From: Shewanella japonica
GTDB lineage: Bacteria > Pseudomonadota > Gammaproteobacteria > Enterobacterales > Shewanellaceae
Assembly: GCF_002075795.1 (NCBI RefSeq)
Contig: NZ_CP020472.1
Span: 1,967,001 to 2,031,000 of the forward strand
Length of the DNA: 64,000 nt
Direction: 5' to 3'
Shown: one piece after another, positions 28,138 to 37,800 of the stretch
How the letters are laid out: the number at the start of each line of letters is the position of its first letter
How positions within the stretch are numbered: position 1 is the first letter of the stretch
The notes under the pieces: model-generated
Database searches by the model: none
Seen by the model: the letters and a program-made list of their open reading frames with translations, nothing else
Told to the model about the DNA's origin: nothing
Position numbers and translations under genes: made by a program

Positions 28138-28213
28138 GGGTCGTTAGCTCAGTTGGTAGAGCAGTTGGCTTTTAACCAATTGGTCGAAGGTTCGAATCCT
28201 TCACGACCCACCA
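28138..28213 (+). tRNA. tRNA-Lys (UUU), copy 3
   Basis: Identical to copy 1; 224 bases downstream of copy 2. Followed by the CACTTT-TCTG-AAAGTG mini-hairpin. Confidence 0.97.
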
Positions 28214-28265
28214 CTTTTCTGAAAGTGTTGCCAGTTAGGCATAGATTTAGAAGCAAAACCTAGAT

Positions 28266-28358
28266 GGGTCGTTAGCTCAGTTGTTTGTCCTCTTGTTAAC
28301 AAGATTAGGCAGTTGGCTTTCTCTCCAATTAAAACATAGGTTTTAATGAAATACAGAT
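28266..28358 (+). pseudogene. Decayed tRNA-Lys 5' half, fossil 3 (longer insert)
   Basis: Perfect tRNA start (18 bases), then a longer replacement beginning TTTGTCCTCTTGTTAACAAG, whose CTTGTTAACAAG is a perfect palindrome, before ATTAGGCAGTTGGCTTTC and the ATTAAAAC/GTTTTAAT hairpin. Confidence 0.8.
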
Positions 28359-28434
28359 GGGTCGTTAGCTCAGTTGGTAGAGCAGTTGGCTTTTAACCAA
28401 TTGGTCGAAGGTTCGAATCCTTCACGACCCACCA
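28359..28434 (+). tRNA. tRNA-Lys (UUU), copy 4
   Basis: Identical to copy 1, with leader AATGAAATACAGAT and the downstream mini-hairpin CACTTT-TCTG-AAAGTG. Confidence 0.97.
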
Positions 28435-28486
28435 CTTTTCTGAAAGTGTTGCCAGTTAGGCATAGATTTAGAAGCAAAACCTAGAT

Positions 28487-28568
28487 GGGTCGTTAGCTCA
28501 GTTGTTTAGTTTAATTAGGTAGTTGGCTTTCTCTCCAATTAAAACATAGGTTTTAATGAAATACAGAT
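28487..28568 (+). pseudogene. Decayed tRNA-Lys 5' half, fossil 4
   Basis: Same architecture as fossil 2 with a single difference (TAGTTGG for CAGTTGG). The ATTAAAAC/GTTTTAAT hairpin follows, directly before copy 5. Confidence 0.8.
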
Positions 28569-28644
28569 GGGTCGTTAGCTCAGTTGGTAGAGCAGTTGGC
28601 TTTTAACCAATTGGTCGAAGGTTCGAATCCTTCACGACCCACCA
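28569..28644 (+). tRNA. tRNA-Lys (UUU), copy 5
   Basis: Identical to copy 1; the preceding unit is 210 bases long. Confidence 0.97.
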
Positions 28645-28713
28645 CTTTTCTGAAAGTGAGATTGCCAGTTAGGCTTTAATTCAGACGTAATGAATCGTTA
28701 CGTAAAACTAGAT

Positions 28714-28789
28714 GGGTCGTTAGCTCAGTTGGTAGAGCAGTTGGCTTTTAACCAATTGGTCGAAGGTTCGAATCCTTCACGACCCACCA
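28714..28789 (+). tRNA. tRNA-Lys (UUU), copy 6
   Basis: Identical to copy 1, but it sits behind the leader ACGTAAAACTAGAT that elsewhere precedes a fossil. This is the position where fossils occur in the other units, so it probably preserves the ancestral intact state. No terminator is obvious after it. Confidence 0.97.
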
Positions 28790-28810
28790 CTTTTCTGAAA
28801 GTGAGATTGC

Positions 28811-29172
28811 CTGTTCGGCTTTAATTCAGTTCTTCTATTGTCCTACCGTTTTTAATCTATTCATATTCAAGCTTTTTTAATTTATTCAGCCTTACTATAA
28901 ACTCAACTCTTGTATGTTGATGTTGTACTTTTTGTCAACTTTATCGCCTCATGAATAAGTATTCTTTTGTTCACAAGAATACTGCTTAGCTATTAATTTT
29001 ACTGGGCAGTCTTAACGTATTCAAATTGCTAATGTTATATACCATTTAATTGCAAACCTGCTAATCATTTTAGCTTTCTCTCATCTACTTTTGTCTAATA
29101 GACCTATTGCTAATGTTGCTTATTTGTTAAGTGGGTCATATTGCTTTAGATGATAAGAACAGGGAGAGCATG
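28811..29172. other. Intergenic region between tRNA array and DcaP-like porin gene
   Basis: AT-rich spacer. It contains a 9-bp perfect inverted repeat AGTATTCTT-TTGTTCAC-AAGAATACT (28958-28983), a candidate operator or RNA hairpin. No further gene or terminator was seen. Confidence 0.45.
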
Positions 29173-30324
29173 ATGAAACAAGCAAAATATGGTTTATTAA
29201 TCGGTTGTTCAATGCTGGCATTAAGTAATGTTAGTTATGCAGATACTGATATGCAGTTTGGGGGCTACGTAAAAGCTGATGTGATGTTCAGTGACTATGG
29301 TAATGGCGCACCCGATTCAGGAAGTTTATCTCGTCAATTTTATGTGCCTGGTACTATTTATGGCGAAGAGGGTAATGGTAAACAAGTTGTCGATTTTCAG
29401 GCGCGAGAGACTCGTTTTAATTTTAAAACGGTTTCAGATTTTGATGGTCATAAGTTAACAGGTTTTATTGAATTAGATTTCATGACTCATACTGACGGTA
29501 ATGAACGTGTATCTAACAGTTATTCACCACGTATCCGACAAGCTTTTATTAGTTATGATAACTGGACAGTCGGTCAAACATGGACAACGTTCCAAAATCC
29601 TGGCGCATTGCCTGAAAACTTAGATTTTGTTGGTGCTGCCGAAGGTACACCTTTTGTTAGACAAGCGATGATTCGCTATACCAATGGTGGATTTCAAATA
29701 GCAGTCGAAAACCCTGAAACGACTGTAAATAAATATGCTACGGCAACACGACTCACCAGTGGTAGTGGCATTGTGCCAGATGTCGTTGCTCGTTATAACT
29801 TTAAGACAGAAGGCGGGACTGCTATTTCTGTGGCTGGTATTTTACGTCAATTGAATGTTGAAGAAAATGTTGATGGGCAGGCGGTAGATTCAACTGAAAT
29901 GGGTTACGGTGCGAGTATTGCCGGTATTATCCCGGTCGGAAACGATGACTTTAAATTCTCAGCAACCTACGGTGAAGGCCTAGGGCGTTATATGGCGTTG
30001 AATTATGCCAATGCTGGTAATCTTGATGCTAACGGTGAAATACAAGCGATAAGCTCTTACGGTGGCTATGCCGCTTACCGCCATTGGTGGAATGACAAGT
30101 GGCGTACGAGTGTCACTGTGTCAGCATTTAAAGCTGATAACGATACTATGCTATCGAGTAGCTTAGTAAATGCTGAGTCTTACTCAAGTTATATTAACTT
30201 ATTGTATTCACCAACCAAGCCTTTGACCTTTGGTGTTGAATATATGTACGCGAAAAACGAACGTGAAAATGGAAGTGATGGTGACCTAAGCCGTATTTTG
30301 TTCTCTGCTAAATACGTGCTTTAA
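29173..30324 (+). CDS. DcaP-like outer-membrane porin
   Basis: A 383-residue outer-membrane barrel. The signal peptide (about 1-23) ends SYA before DTDMQFGGYVKADVMFSDYG. Downstream, alternating strands include FQARETRFNFKTVSDFDGHKLTGF, IRQAFISYDNWTVGQTWTTF and a C-terminal strand ending LFSAKYVL. The order GGYVK-DV-, RETRFNF and YDNW-GQTWTTF is typical of the DcaP-like trimeric porins, which take up dicarboxylates or aromatic acids in relatives. I chose ATG 29173 (GGAG six bases upstream) over an adjacent ATG at 29170. The substrate is not predictable. The gene is monocistronic and convergent with grxA. Confidence 0.8.
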   Translation: MKQAKYGLLIGCSMLALSNVSYADTDMQFGGYVKADVMFSDYGNGAPDSGSLSRQFYVPGTIYGEEGNGKQVVDFQARETRFNFKTVSDFDGHKLTGFIELDFMTHTDGNERVSNSYSPRIRQAFISYDNWTVGQTWTTFQNPGALPENLDFVGAAEGTPFVRQAMIRYTNGGFQIAVENPETTVNKYATATRLTSGSGIVPDVVARYNFKTEGGTAISVAGILRQLNVEENVDGQAVDSTEMGYGASIAGIIPVGNDDFKFSATYGEGLGRYMALNYANAGNLDANGEIQAISSYGGYAAYRHWWNDKWRTSVTVSAFKADNDTMLSSSLVNAESYSSYINLLYSPTKPLTFGVEYMYAKNERENGSDGDLSRILFSAKYVL

Positions 30325-30358
30325 AAGCTAATAATTTTCTAAGGTAGCATTACGACAT

Positions 30359-30395
30359 CAAAAAAGGGTTAATTCATTGAATTAACCCTTTTTTC
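30359..30395. terminator. Bidirectional terminator between the porin gene and grxA
   Basis: AAAAAAGGGTTAATTC-ATT-GAATTAACCCTTTTTT, a perfect 16-bp stem with flanking A- and T-runs between convergent genes. Confidence 0.9.
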
Positions 30396-30424
30396 ATTTG
30401 TGCATAATTGATTTTTTAATCTAA

Positions 30425-30685
30425 TTAGCCCAATAAGTTGTTTGAACGTACGTACTGTTCAAATTCAGTGTAACCACCAACATGCACTTCATCGACAAAG
30501 ATTTGTGGCACTGTTTCAACAGGCTTGCCAACCGTTTTCTCTAAATCAGCTTTTGAAATGCCTTCAGCGTGAATGTCGACATACTTGAACTTAAATCCGT
30601 CACGCTGTTCAGTTAATTTTTCTGATAGTTCAACAGCACGAACACAATAAGGGCAGCCTGGACGGCCAAAAATTACAACAAACAT
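30425..30685 (-). CDS. grxA: Glutaredoxin 1
   Basis: An 86-residue thiol-disulfide oxidoreductase using glutathione. The active site C11-P-Y-C14 follows the first strand (VVIFGRPGCPYC). The cis-proline segment TVPQIFVD and GGYTEFEQYV are the GrxA signatures. It reduces ribonucleotide reductase and mixed disulfides. A GGAG lies five to nine bases before the ATG. Length matches E. coli GrxA (85). Confidence 0.95.
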   Translation of the reverse strand: MFVVIFGRPGCPYCVRAVELSEKLTEQRDGFKFKYVDIHAEGISKADLEKTVGKPVETVPQIFVDEVHVGGYTEFEQYVRSNNLLG

Positions 30686-30752
30686 AGTGACTCCTTTTTT
30701 TGATTTGACGATTTATACCATAAGTTTTATCGAATTGATAATTTCATTCAAT

Positions 30753-32510
30753 TCAAACAAAACTGTTTTCATTAATGGTTTTAAATCGTCCTTTATAATC
30801 AAAAAACTTTTCCACTAATTCCCACTTATGCTTTTGTTTTTTTAGTAACAGCAAATCAGGCGTTTTAAAATGTTTCTGGTGTTCAAGAACTTGTTGGGGT
30901 GATGAGAATTGTGGATGTTTCATCCCAGGCGTGCGCGAGTGTGGAGCAATAAAAATTGCATATAAGGCGCGCCGCTGAGCAGGTGTTTCCATTCTAAAGC
31001 TTTCTTTAAATTCATTAGCGTCAATATCGAAATATTTCACTATCAGCTTTTTATCATCTTCGATGAGATGCATCTCTTGGCATTTGAATAAATGATGATG
31101 TTGAGAGGATAAAACTTGTTTTAATCGTTTATCTGGATCAATGAGAGTTGACTGGCATGTTTGGCAAATGCGCGCTGCAATATCATTTTCAGCGCCACAA
31201 TCAGGGCAGGATTTAGAGCGAAACCTGAAATAACATTGCTGTTGTGTATCCTGTTTAGTATCGACTAATCCTTGGCAGCGTCGTCCGAAGTGTTCAACAA
31301 TATCACCGTCAGAATCGACAATACCCCAAAAAGTATTAGCAAACTGGCAAACGGGGCAGTGTACTTGTACTGGGACAGATTTACTGTTGGGTTTGACTTG
31401 GCCAACTTCAGGAAAATAAAGATCATATCCATTAGCTGCATAATCAATGACTAGGCAATCCTCTTTGTCTTTTGCTAAGCGTAAGCCTCTGCCAATCATT
31501 TGCTGAAATAAGCTCACAGAGGCCGTAGGCCTTAAGATAGCAATTAAATCTACATGGGGAGCATCAAAGCCTGTAGTAAGTACCGCTACGTTGACAATGT
31601 ATTTAAGACTTTGCTGCTTAAACCGAGAAATAATATCATCACGCACTGTATGAGGGGTGTCAGCGGTAATTAAAGCTGCACTATCATCGAGTAACTTCAT
31701 TATTTCTTTTGCATGACGCACTGTTGCCGCAAATATGAGCACGCCTTTACGGTGTTCTGCTAGTTGCACAACCTGTTTAATAATTGCTGTGGTAGCTCGG
31801 CCTTGATGATCTAATAAATCATCGACTTCTTTTTGTGGATATTCGCCCGTCTCTGAAGGGGTTACCTGGCTAAAATCATATTGTGCGCTTAAGCCATCGA
31901 ATATCTTAGGTGCTGTTAAATACCCGTGTTTAATAAGTGGCCGCATGGGCAATTCAAAAATACATTGTTCAAAAATAGGTTTTTCTGTGTTGCCGACTTT
32001 ACCGTGATAATGATGGCGAAATATCCAGCCTAGTCCTAATCTGTATGGTGTTGCCGTTAACCCGAGTAATTTTAGTTGCTGATTATTTTTTTTCAGATGA
32101 TTCAATAACTGCCAATACTGACTATTTTCATCGTTACTAACACGGTGACATTCATCAATAATAACCAAAGAGAAAGTTTGGTTAAATTTTTCAGGTGCCC
32201 TAGCAGCTGATTGAACGCTAGCCACAACCGTTTTACCTACCGCTTTCTTTTGGTTTAATCCAGCTGAATAGATACTGGCATCTTGAGTCAGTAATCCCAC
32301 TTTTTCTGCATTTTGAGCGACTAGCTCTTTAACGTGAGTCAATATCAAAACATTGCCTCTAGCTATTCTTGCAAGTTCTGCTATCACGATACTTTTACCA
32401 GCACCTGTTGGTAATACTAATACAGCGGAGTCATTACTTTGCTTAAAGTGTTTTATAGCGGCATCAACAGAATCTTGTTGGTAATCACGAAGGGATATTA
32501 CGGATGTCAT
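30753..32510 (-). CDS. radD: DEAD/DEAH-box DNA repair helicase-like protein RadD
   Basis: A 585-residue SF2 ATPase matching E. coli RadD (YejH, 586 residues), which helps in recombination intermediate processing and double-strand break repair. The Walker A motif PTGAGKS has K39, with motif II DECH (about 135), motif III GLTATP, and the helicase C domain with VAVLTTGFDAP and QMIGRGLRL. A C-terminal region carries paired cysteines (CPVC, CPDCG, CQTC) consistent with a zinc-binding domain. The family's ATPase is stimulated by SSB. Single gene; upstream lies a 12-base triple repeat (32580-32614). Confidence 0.9.
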   Translation of the reverse strand: MTSVISLRDYQQDSVDAAIKHFKQSNDSAVLVLPTGAGKSIVIAELARIARGNVLILTHVKELVAQNAEKVGLLTQDASIYSAGLNQKKAVGKTVVASVQSAARAPEKFNQTFSLVIIDECHRVSNDENSQYWQLLNHLKKNNQQLKLLGLTATPYRLGLGWIFRHHYHGKVGNTEKPIFEQCIFELPMRPLIKHGYLTAPKIFDGLSAQYDFSQVTPSETGEYPQKEVDDLLDHQGRATTAIIKQVVQLAEHRKGVLIFAATVRHAKEIMKLLDDSAALITADTPHTVRDDIISRFKQQSLKYIVNVAVLTTGFDAPHVDLIAILRPTASVSLFQQMIGRGLRLAKDKEDCLVIDYAANGYDLYFPEVGQVKPNSKSVPVQVHCPVCQFANTFWGIVDSDGDIVEHFGRRCQGLVDTKQDTQQQCYFRFRSKSCPDCGAENDIAARICQTCQSTLIDPDKRLKQVLSSQHHHLFKCQEMHLIEDDKKLIVKYFDIDANEFKESFRMETPAQRRALYAIFIAPHSRTPGMKHPQFSSPQQVLEHQKHFKTPDLLLLKKQKHKWELVEKFFDYKGRFKTINENSFV

Positions 32511-32579
32511 AGGTTTTTATCGTTATTAAATAATGTTCAAAGTAATAATCAAATTCATCGCATTCACGGAGCATACATT

Positions 32580-32614
32580 GCTAGTGATATTGCTAGTGAT
32601 ATTGCTAGTGATAT
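32580..32614. repeat. 12-base tandem repeat (GCTAGTGATATT, 3 copies)
   Basis: Two perfect copies and an 11-base third copy, between radD and acs, about 70 bases upstream of the radD start. If translated it would read ASDI repeats, but the frame lacks other coding features. Confidence 0.9.
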
Positions 32615-32672
32615 AAATGGTTACTCTAGCATGAAATAAAGCCCTTAATTTAGGCTGTATAAAAAATTGATA

Positions 32673-32698
32673 TAAAAAGCCCCCTCAATTGAGGGGGC
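32673..32698 (-). terminator. acs terminator
   Basis: GCCCCCTC-AATT-GAGGGGGC stem (32679-32698). On the minus strand it is followed by a T5 run, 58 bases beyond the acs stop. Confidence 0.9.
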
Positions 32699-32755
32699 AA
32701 CGAGAATCTGGTTAGGATTTCTCAAGGTGGGTAGGACAGTTAATTGATTAGGATA

Positions 32756-34708
32756 TTATTCCGCTTTGTTTAAGCGTGATTCTATCAAGGTATCGATTAC
32801 CGCAGGATCTGCAAGTGTTGAAGAATCACCTAAGTTTGTTACCTCGTTTGCTGCAATCTTACGCAAGAAACGGCGCATGATCTTGCCAGAGCGAGTCTTA
32901 GGTAAACCACCAGCCCATTGAATCAAATCTGGGGTCGCTAACGCGCCGATTTCTTTACGAACCCATTGTCGTAAGTTTTGACGAAGTTCTTCCGTTTCTT
33001 CAATACCTTTAGTTAAGGTCACATAAGCGTAGATACCTTGACCTTTGATGTCATGGGGGTAACCAACTACTGCGGCCTCAGCAACTAGCTCATGTGAAAC
33101 AAGGGCACTTTCAACTTCGGCGGTACCTAAACGATGACCGGATACGTTAATAACGTCATCCACACGACCCGTGATCCAGTAATAACCGTCTTCGTCACGA
33201 CGGGCACCATCACCAGTAAAGTACATGCCTCGGAAAGTTTTAAAATACGTTAATGCAAAACGGTCATGATCGCCATAAACCGTGCGCATTTGGCCTGGCC
33301 AAGAATCGAGAATGACCAAATTACCTTCAACTGCACCATCTAAAATATTACCCATGTTATCAACTAGGGCTGGCTGCACACCAAAGAATGGGCGAGTCGC
33401 AGAGCCTGGTTTAGCATCGGTTGCTCCAGGAAGTGGGCTAATTAAGATACCGCCAGTTTCTGTCTGCCACCATGTATCAACAATTGGGCAAGACTCATGG
33501 CCAATGACTTCGTGATACCAGCGCCAAGCTTCAGGGTTGATAGGTTCACCTACTGAGCCCATTACACGAAGCGAACTGCCATCAAAGCCGTCAAATTGCT
33601 CTTTGCCTTCAGCCATCAGTGCACGGATTAATGTCGGTGCGGTATAAAGAATATTCACTTTATGACGATCAATCATTTCACCTAAACGTGATGGACCTGG
33701 AGAATTAGGTACACCTTCATGAATAAGAATCGTTGCACCATTAGCCAGTGGGCCATAGACCATATAGGAATGGCCAGTAATCCAACCGACATCGGCAGTA
33801 CACCAATAAACCTCGCCTTCTTTGTAATCAAATACATATTCGTGTGTCATTGATGCATAAACCATGTAACCACCGGTTGTGTGCAGCACACCTTTAGGGT
33901 TACCAGTTGAGCCTGACGTATAAAGCAGGAAAAGCGGGTCTTCAGCGCCCATTTCTTCGGCTTGGCAATGCTCTGAAGCTGTTGCCATTACATCGCTCCA
34001 CCAAATATCACGACCTTCAACCCAATCGATATCTCCGCCTGTGCGGTTGAGTACGATAACTTTTTCGACGCAATCAACATCTGGATTATTCAGTGCGTCA
34101 TCAATACTACGTTTAAGAGGAATTTTACGACCACCACGAATACCTTCGTCGGCAGTAATCAATACTTTTGATTTGCCATCAATAACACGAGATGCAATGG
34201 AGTCTGGAGAGAAACCTCCAAATACCACTGAGTGAATAGCACCAATGCGAGCACAAGCTAACATGGCTACAGCAGCTTCAGGCACCATTGGCATATAAAT
34301 CGTGACGACATCGCCTTTACAAACGCCTTGGCTGCGAAGTGCATTGGCAAATTTACACACATCAGTATGTAACTCACGGTAAGTAATTTTACGCTGCTCA
34401 TTTGCATCATCGCCTTCCCAGATAATGGCAACTCTATCGCCATTTTTTTCAAGGTGGCGATCTAAACAGTTTGCAGAGGCGTTTAATGTGCCATCATAAA
34501 ACCAATTGATAGACAGGTTATGATCATCAAAAGAGGTCTTTTTGATTTTGGTGTAAGGCTTAATCCAATCGATACGCTTACCATGTTCTCTCCAAAACCC
34601 TTCTGGATTTACCACTGATTCTTGGTACATTTTTTTATATTTATCGTTATCTACCAGTGCATTGTTGGCGAAATCTGCTGGTACTTTATAGAGAGACTGC
34701 GAGCTCAT
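32756..34708 (-). CDS. acs: Acetyl-CoA synthetase
   Basis: A 650-residue AMP-forming enzyme: acetate + ATP + CoA gives acetyl-CoA + AMP + PPi. Core motifs are [20 protein letters not shown] (P-loop), WWQTETGG and [18 protein letters not shown]. The C-terminal acetylation lysine, K609 in [10 protein letters not shown], is the residue controlled by protein acetylation in enterobacteria and has the same number here. The start at 34708 ([13 protein letters not shown]) agrees with relatives; a GTG/ATG-type reading 18 bases upstream is unlikely. The gene is divergent from a CrbS-like kinase (34896), known in Vibrio to control acs. The intergenic palindrome at 34773-34786 is a candidate operator. 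Confidence 0.96.
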   Translation of the reverse strand: MSSQSLYKVPADFANNALVDNDKYKKMYQESVVNPEGFWREHGKRIDWIKPYTKIKKTSFDDHNLSINWFYDGTLNASANCLDRHLEKNGDRVAIIWEGDDANEQRKITYRELHTDVCKFANALRSQGVCKGDVVTIYMPMVPEAAVAMLACARIGAIHSVVFGGFSPDSIASRVIDGKSKVLITADEGIRGGRKIPLKRSIDDALNNPDVDCVEKVIVLNRTGGDIDWVEGRDIWWSDVMATASEHCQAEEMGAEDPLFLLYTSGSTGNPKGVLHTTGGYMVYASMTHEYVFDYKEGEVYWCTADVGWITGHSYMVYGPLANGATILIHEGVPNSPGPSRLGEMIDRHKVNILYTAPTLIRALMAEGKEQFDGFDGSSLRVMGSVGEPINPEAWRWYHEVIGHESCPIVDTWWQTETGGILISPLPGATDAKPGSATRPFFGVQPALVDNMGNILDGAVEGNLVILDSWPGQMRTVYGDHDRFALTYFKTFRGMYFTGDGARRDEDGYYWITGRVDDVINVSGHRLGTAEVESALVSHELVAEAAVVGYPHDIKGQGIYAYVTLTKGIEETEELRQNLRQWVRKEIGALATPDLIQWAGGLPKTRSGKIMRRFLRKIAANEVTNLGDSSTLADPAVIDTLIESRLNKAE

Positions 34709-34772
34709 AGGGCTTCCCTTTGTCAAAATTAGCGTTACGAGAGTATTGTCTGCAAGGTGAGGTTAACACTAT

Positions 34773-34786
34773 TAGACCTTGGTCTA
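34773..34786. promoter_or_regulatory. Palindromic operator candidate between acs and the CrbS-like kinase gene
   Basis: TAGACC-TT-GGTCTA, a perfect 6-2-6 palindrome (7-2-7 if the flanking T/G is counted with mismatch), 65 bases upstream of the acs start. The compact 7-2-7 type arrangement is usual for NarL/FixJ-type response regulators such as CrbR (family knowledge). That assignment is inference. Confidence 0.45.
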
Positions 34787-34895
34787 GTTTTAAAATATCC
34801 TTAATATTTAACCTGTTGCGCATGTTAGCATGACGTATTCGTGAAACGGTTTTATTGCACAAATATTAAGCATAAAAATAATTAAAGAGAATGCT

Positions 34896-37800
34896 ATGAA
34901 TTTGACCTTAGTCGTTGCTGTAATTGCAATTTGCTATGTTTCCTTGCTGTTTATCTTAGCGTGGGGAGCTGAACGCTGGTTTAGTAAAATCACCAAAAAG
35001 GTGCAAGTGTGGATATACGGCTTAAGTCTAGCGGTTTACTGTTCGTCGTGGAGCTTTTTAGGCACGGTGGGGCAGTCTGCTAATGATTTGTGGTCTTTTT
35101 TACCGATTTATTTAGGGCCTATTTTGGTTTTTACTTTAGGCTTTGGCATGCTTCGTAAGATAGTAGCCATATCAAAAGCGCAAAATATCACCTCTGTTGC
35201 AGATTTTATTGCCGCTCGCTATGGAAAATCTCAAACCCTTGCTGCAATTGTGACACTTATTGCTTTATTTGGGATCATGCCTTATATCGCTTTGCAGTTA
35301 AAAGCGATGGTCTTTAGCTTGAATTTATTTCAGCCTGAAAACATGCCATTAAATGATGTCAGCGTCCCCATGGTCATGACATTTATTTTAGCAATCTTTG
35401 CTATCTTATTTGGTACACGAAAGCTTGATGCAACAGAGCATAACCCTGGAATGATGGTCGCTATTGCATTCGAGTCATTAGTGAAGCTAGCTGCTTTTTT
35501 AATTGTTGGCTTTGTGATTACTTTTGGCTTTTTTGATGGGTTTGGTGATATTTGGCAGCAGGCGGCAGAAAAAGACATTATTAAACATGGCTCATTAAAT
35601 ATTACTTCTTTTTTGCCTGAGATGTTTGTGGGTGTAGCCGCATTTTTATGTATGCCAAGGCAATTCCATGTCATGGTGGTGGAATGTGCTGAAGAGTCTG
35701 TACTTAAAAAAGCACGTTGGATATTCCCATTATACCTCGCCATGTTTGGCTTGTTTGTGGCGCCATTAGCCTTAGCTGGCACATTATTACTCGGCGACAG
35801 TGTGGCCGCCGACACTTACGTGATTAATCTTCCTTTAGCACTAGATCAACCGGTACTAGCGGTGATTGCGTTGTTAGGCACATTATCTGCGGCAACGGGT
35901 ATGGTAATTGTTGCTGTGGTGACGATAAGTATTATGATCAGTAATGAGTGGATTGTTCCTTTCATGCTACGCACGAATAAAGTGAGTGGAACTAATTTTA
36001 ACCAATTTGCTCGTTTTTTACTTAATGCTCGCCGTCTTGCCATCGTTATTATTCTTTCATTAGGCTACTTAAGTTACTTATTGTTCGGTAATAGTGAGTC
36101 ATTATCTCATTTAGGACAATTGTCATTCGGTGCTTTCGCTCAGCTTGCACCAGCTTTGCTCGGTGGATTGTATTGGAAGTATGGTAATCGCTCTGGGGTA
36201 TTCTTAGGCTTAGCAGTTGGGTTTTCTTTATGGTGTTATATCCTATTTGAAGGCAGTGTAGGTTTAGGGCAAGAAACAGGCTTATTAGCCTCAATTAGCC
36301 CAGAGGTTGACGATACGCTTATTGCCCTATTAGCTAATATTATTTGTTATATATTAGGCTCATTATGGTTTAGAGCGGGTGTCGCTGAGCGTATTCAAGC
36401 TAGCCATTTTATCAATCCGGGCTCACTTCAATCTGATTCAAACAAAAAAGATGCTAACAGAAAACACACTGCCATTTCCCAGCAAGACTTGTTAATTCTC
36501 GCCAGTCGATTTGTCAGCCCAACTAGAGCATATGAAAGCTTTAGTAAGTTCTCCCCAGATGCTGTGCGTAGTGATTCATGGCATAAAATGGCTGACCAAT
36601 CTTTAGTGTCACATACAGAGCATATGCTTGCTGGGGTATTAGGTGCCTCTAGTGCCTCTTTGGTAATGGATTCAGTATTACAAGGTCGTGACTTAGCCCT
36701 TGATGAAGTATTCAGCTTGGTAGATGAAGCATCATCTAAGATTATTTTAAGCCAAGATATGCTTAGAGGCGCAATTGAGCACGCTTATGAAGGCATGAGT
36801 GTGGTCGATAAAGATTTGAATTTAGTTGCTTGGAACTTTAAATATGCTGAGCTGTACGATTACCCTGAAGGATTTTTACAACAGGGCATGCCAATTAGCG
36901 AGGTGATCCGTTTTAATGCTGCCAGAGGCTACTGTGGTGAGGGCGACATAGAGTTGCAAGTCGATATACGTGTGCAACATATGCGTAATGGTACAGAGCA
37001 CACATCTGAGCGGCAGCGAAAAGATGGGAAAGTGATCAAAATTCAGGGTAATCCAATGCCTGATGGCGGTTTTGTGATGACCTTTACTGACATTACCCAA
37101 TATCGCAAGCAAGAGAAAGCCTTATTAGAAGCGAATGAAACATTAGAATCTCGAGTACAAGAGCGTACTTATGAGCTCGCGATGCTCAATAGTGAACTCC
37201 TTGAAGCAAAAGCCCAAGAAGAAATGGCGAATGCCTCTAAAAGTCGTTTTTTAGCCGCTGTTGGGCATGATTTAATGCAGCCTTTAAATGCGGCTCGTTT
37301 GTTTACAGCATCGCTTGCACAATATCCGAATTTGGATTTGGAAGGAAAAACCACGCTTTCTCATATTAATAATTCACTTCGCACTGCTGGCGAATTATTA
37401 ACTGACTTGTTGGATATTTCTAAATTAGATTCAGATATGGTAGAGGTGAATCGTCGAGATTTTTCTCTTGGAGAATTACTAAATGGCTTAGCCGTTGAAT
37501 TTGAAGCCATGTCTGCTGACAATCAAATCAAATTTAATATGATGCCGTGTAATGCAACGATTAATTCTGATTTATCCCTATTAAGACGGGTGTTACAAAA
37601 CTTTTTAACCAATGCCTATCGCTATGCAAAAGGCGGAAGAGTATTACTGGGTTGTCGTCATCGTGGTGATTTTATTGAAATTCAAGTTCTTGATACTGGT
37701 TGCGGTATTGATGAACATGAAACGCAAGAAATCTTTAAAGAGTTTAAACGTCTAAATCATCCAAGTAGTCGCAACGTTAGTGGACTAGGGCTCGGCTTAG

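Larger units (their letters stand above)
27692..28810 (+). repeat. Tandem tRNA-Lys array, units of about 210-224 bases
   Basis: Five spacings between successive tRNA genes: 222, 224, 221, 210 and 145 bases. The long units contain tRNA, mini-hairpin, spacer, fossil 5' half, hairpin and leader; the last (145) has no fossil. Near-identity of units implies recent amplification or gene conversion. Confidence 0.9.

Noticed and set aside
27692..28789. tRNA fossils as phage or island attachment sites
   Set aside because: Attachment duplications normally copy the 3' end of a tRNA; here only 5' halves are copied, and there is no integrase or foreign gene nearby.
27692..28810. CRISPR-like regular repeat spacing
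   Set aside because: The repeats are full tRNA genes and their flanks, the spacers are nearly identical to each other, and no cas genes are present.
32439..32639. A 66-codon plus-strand frame containing ASDI repeats
   Set aside because: It overlaps the start of radD, and the repeat is a 12-base slippage product. No start signal or coding bias.
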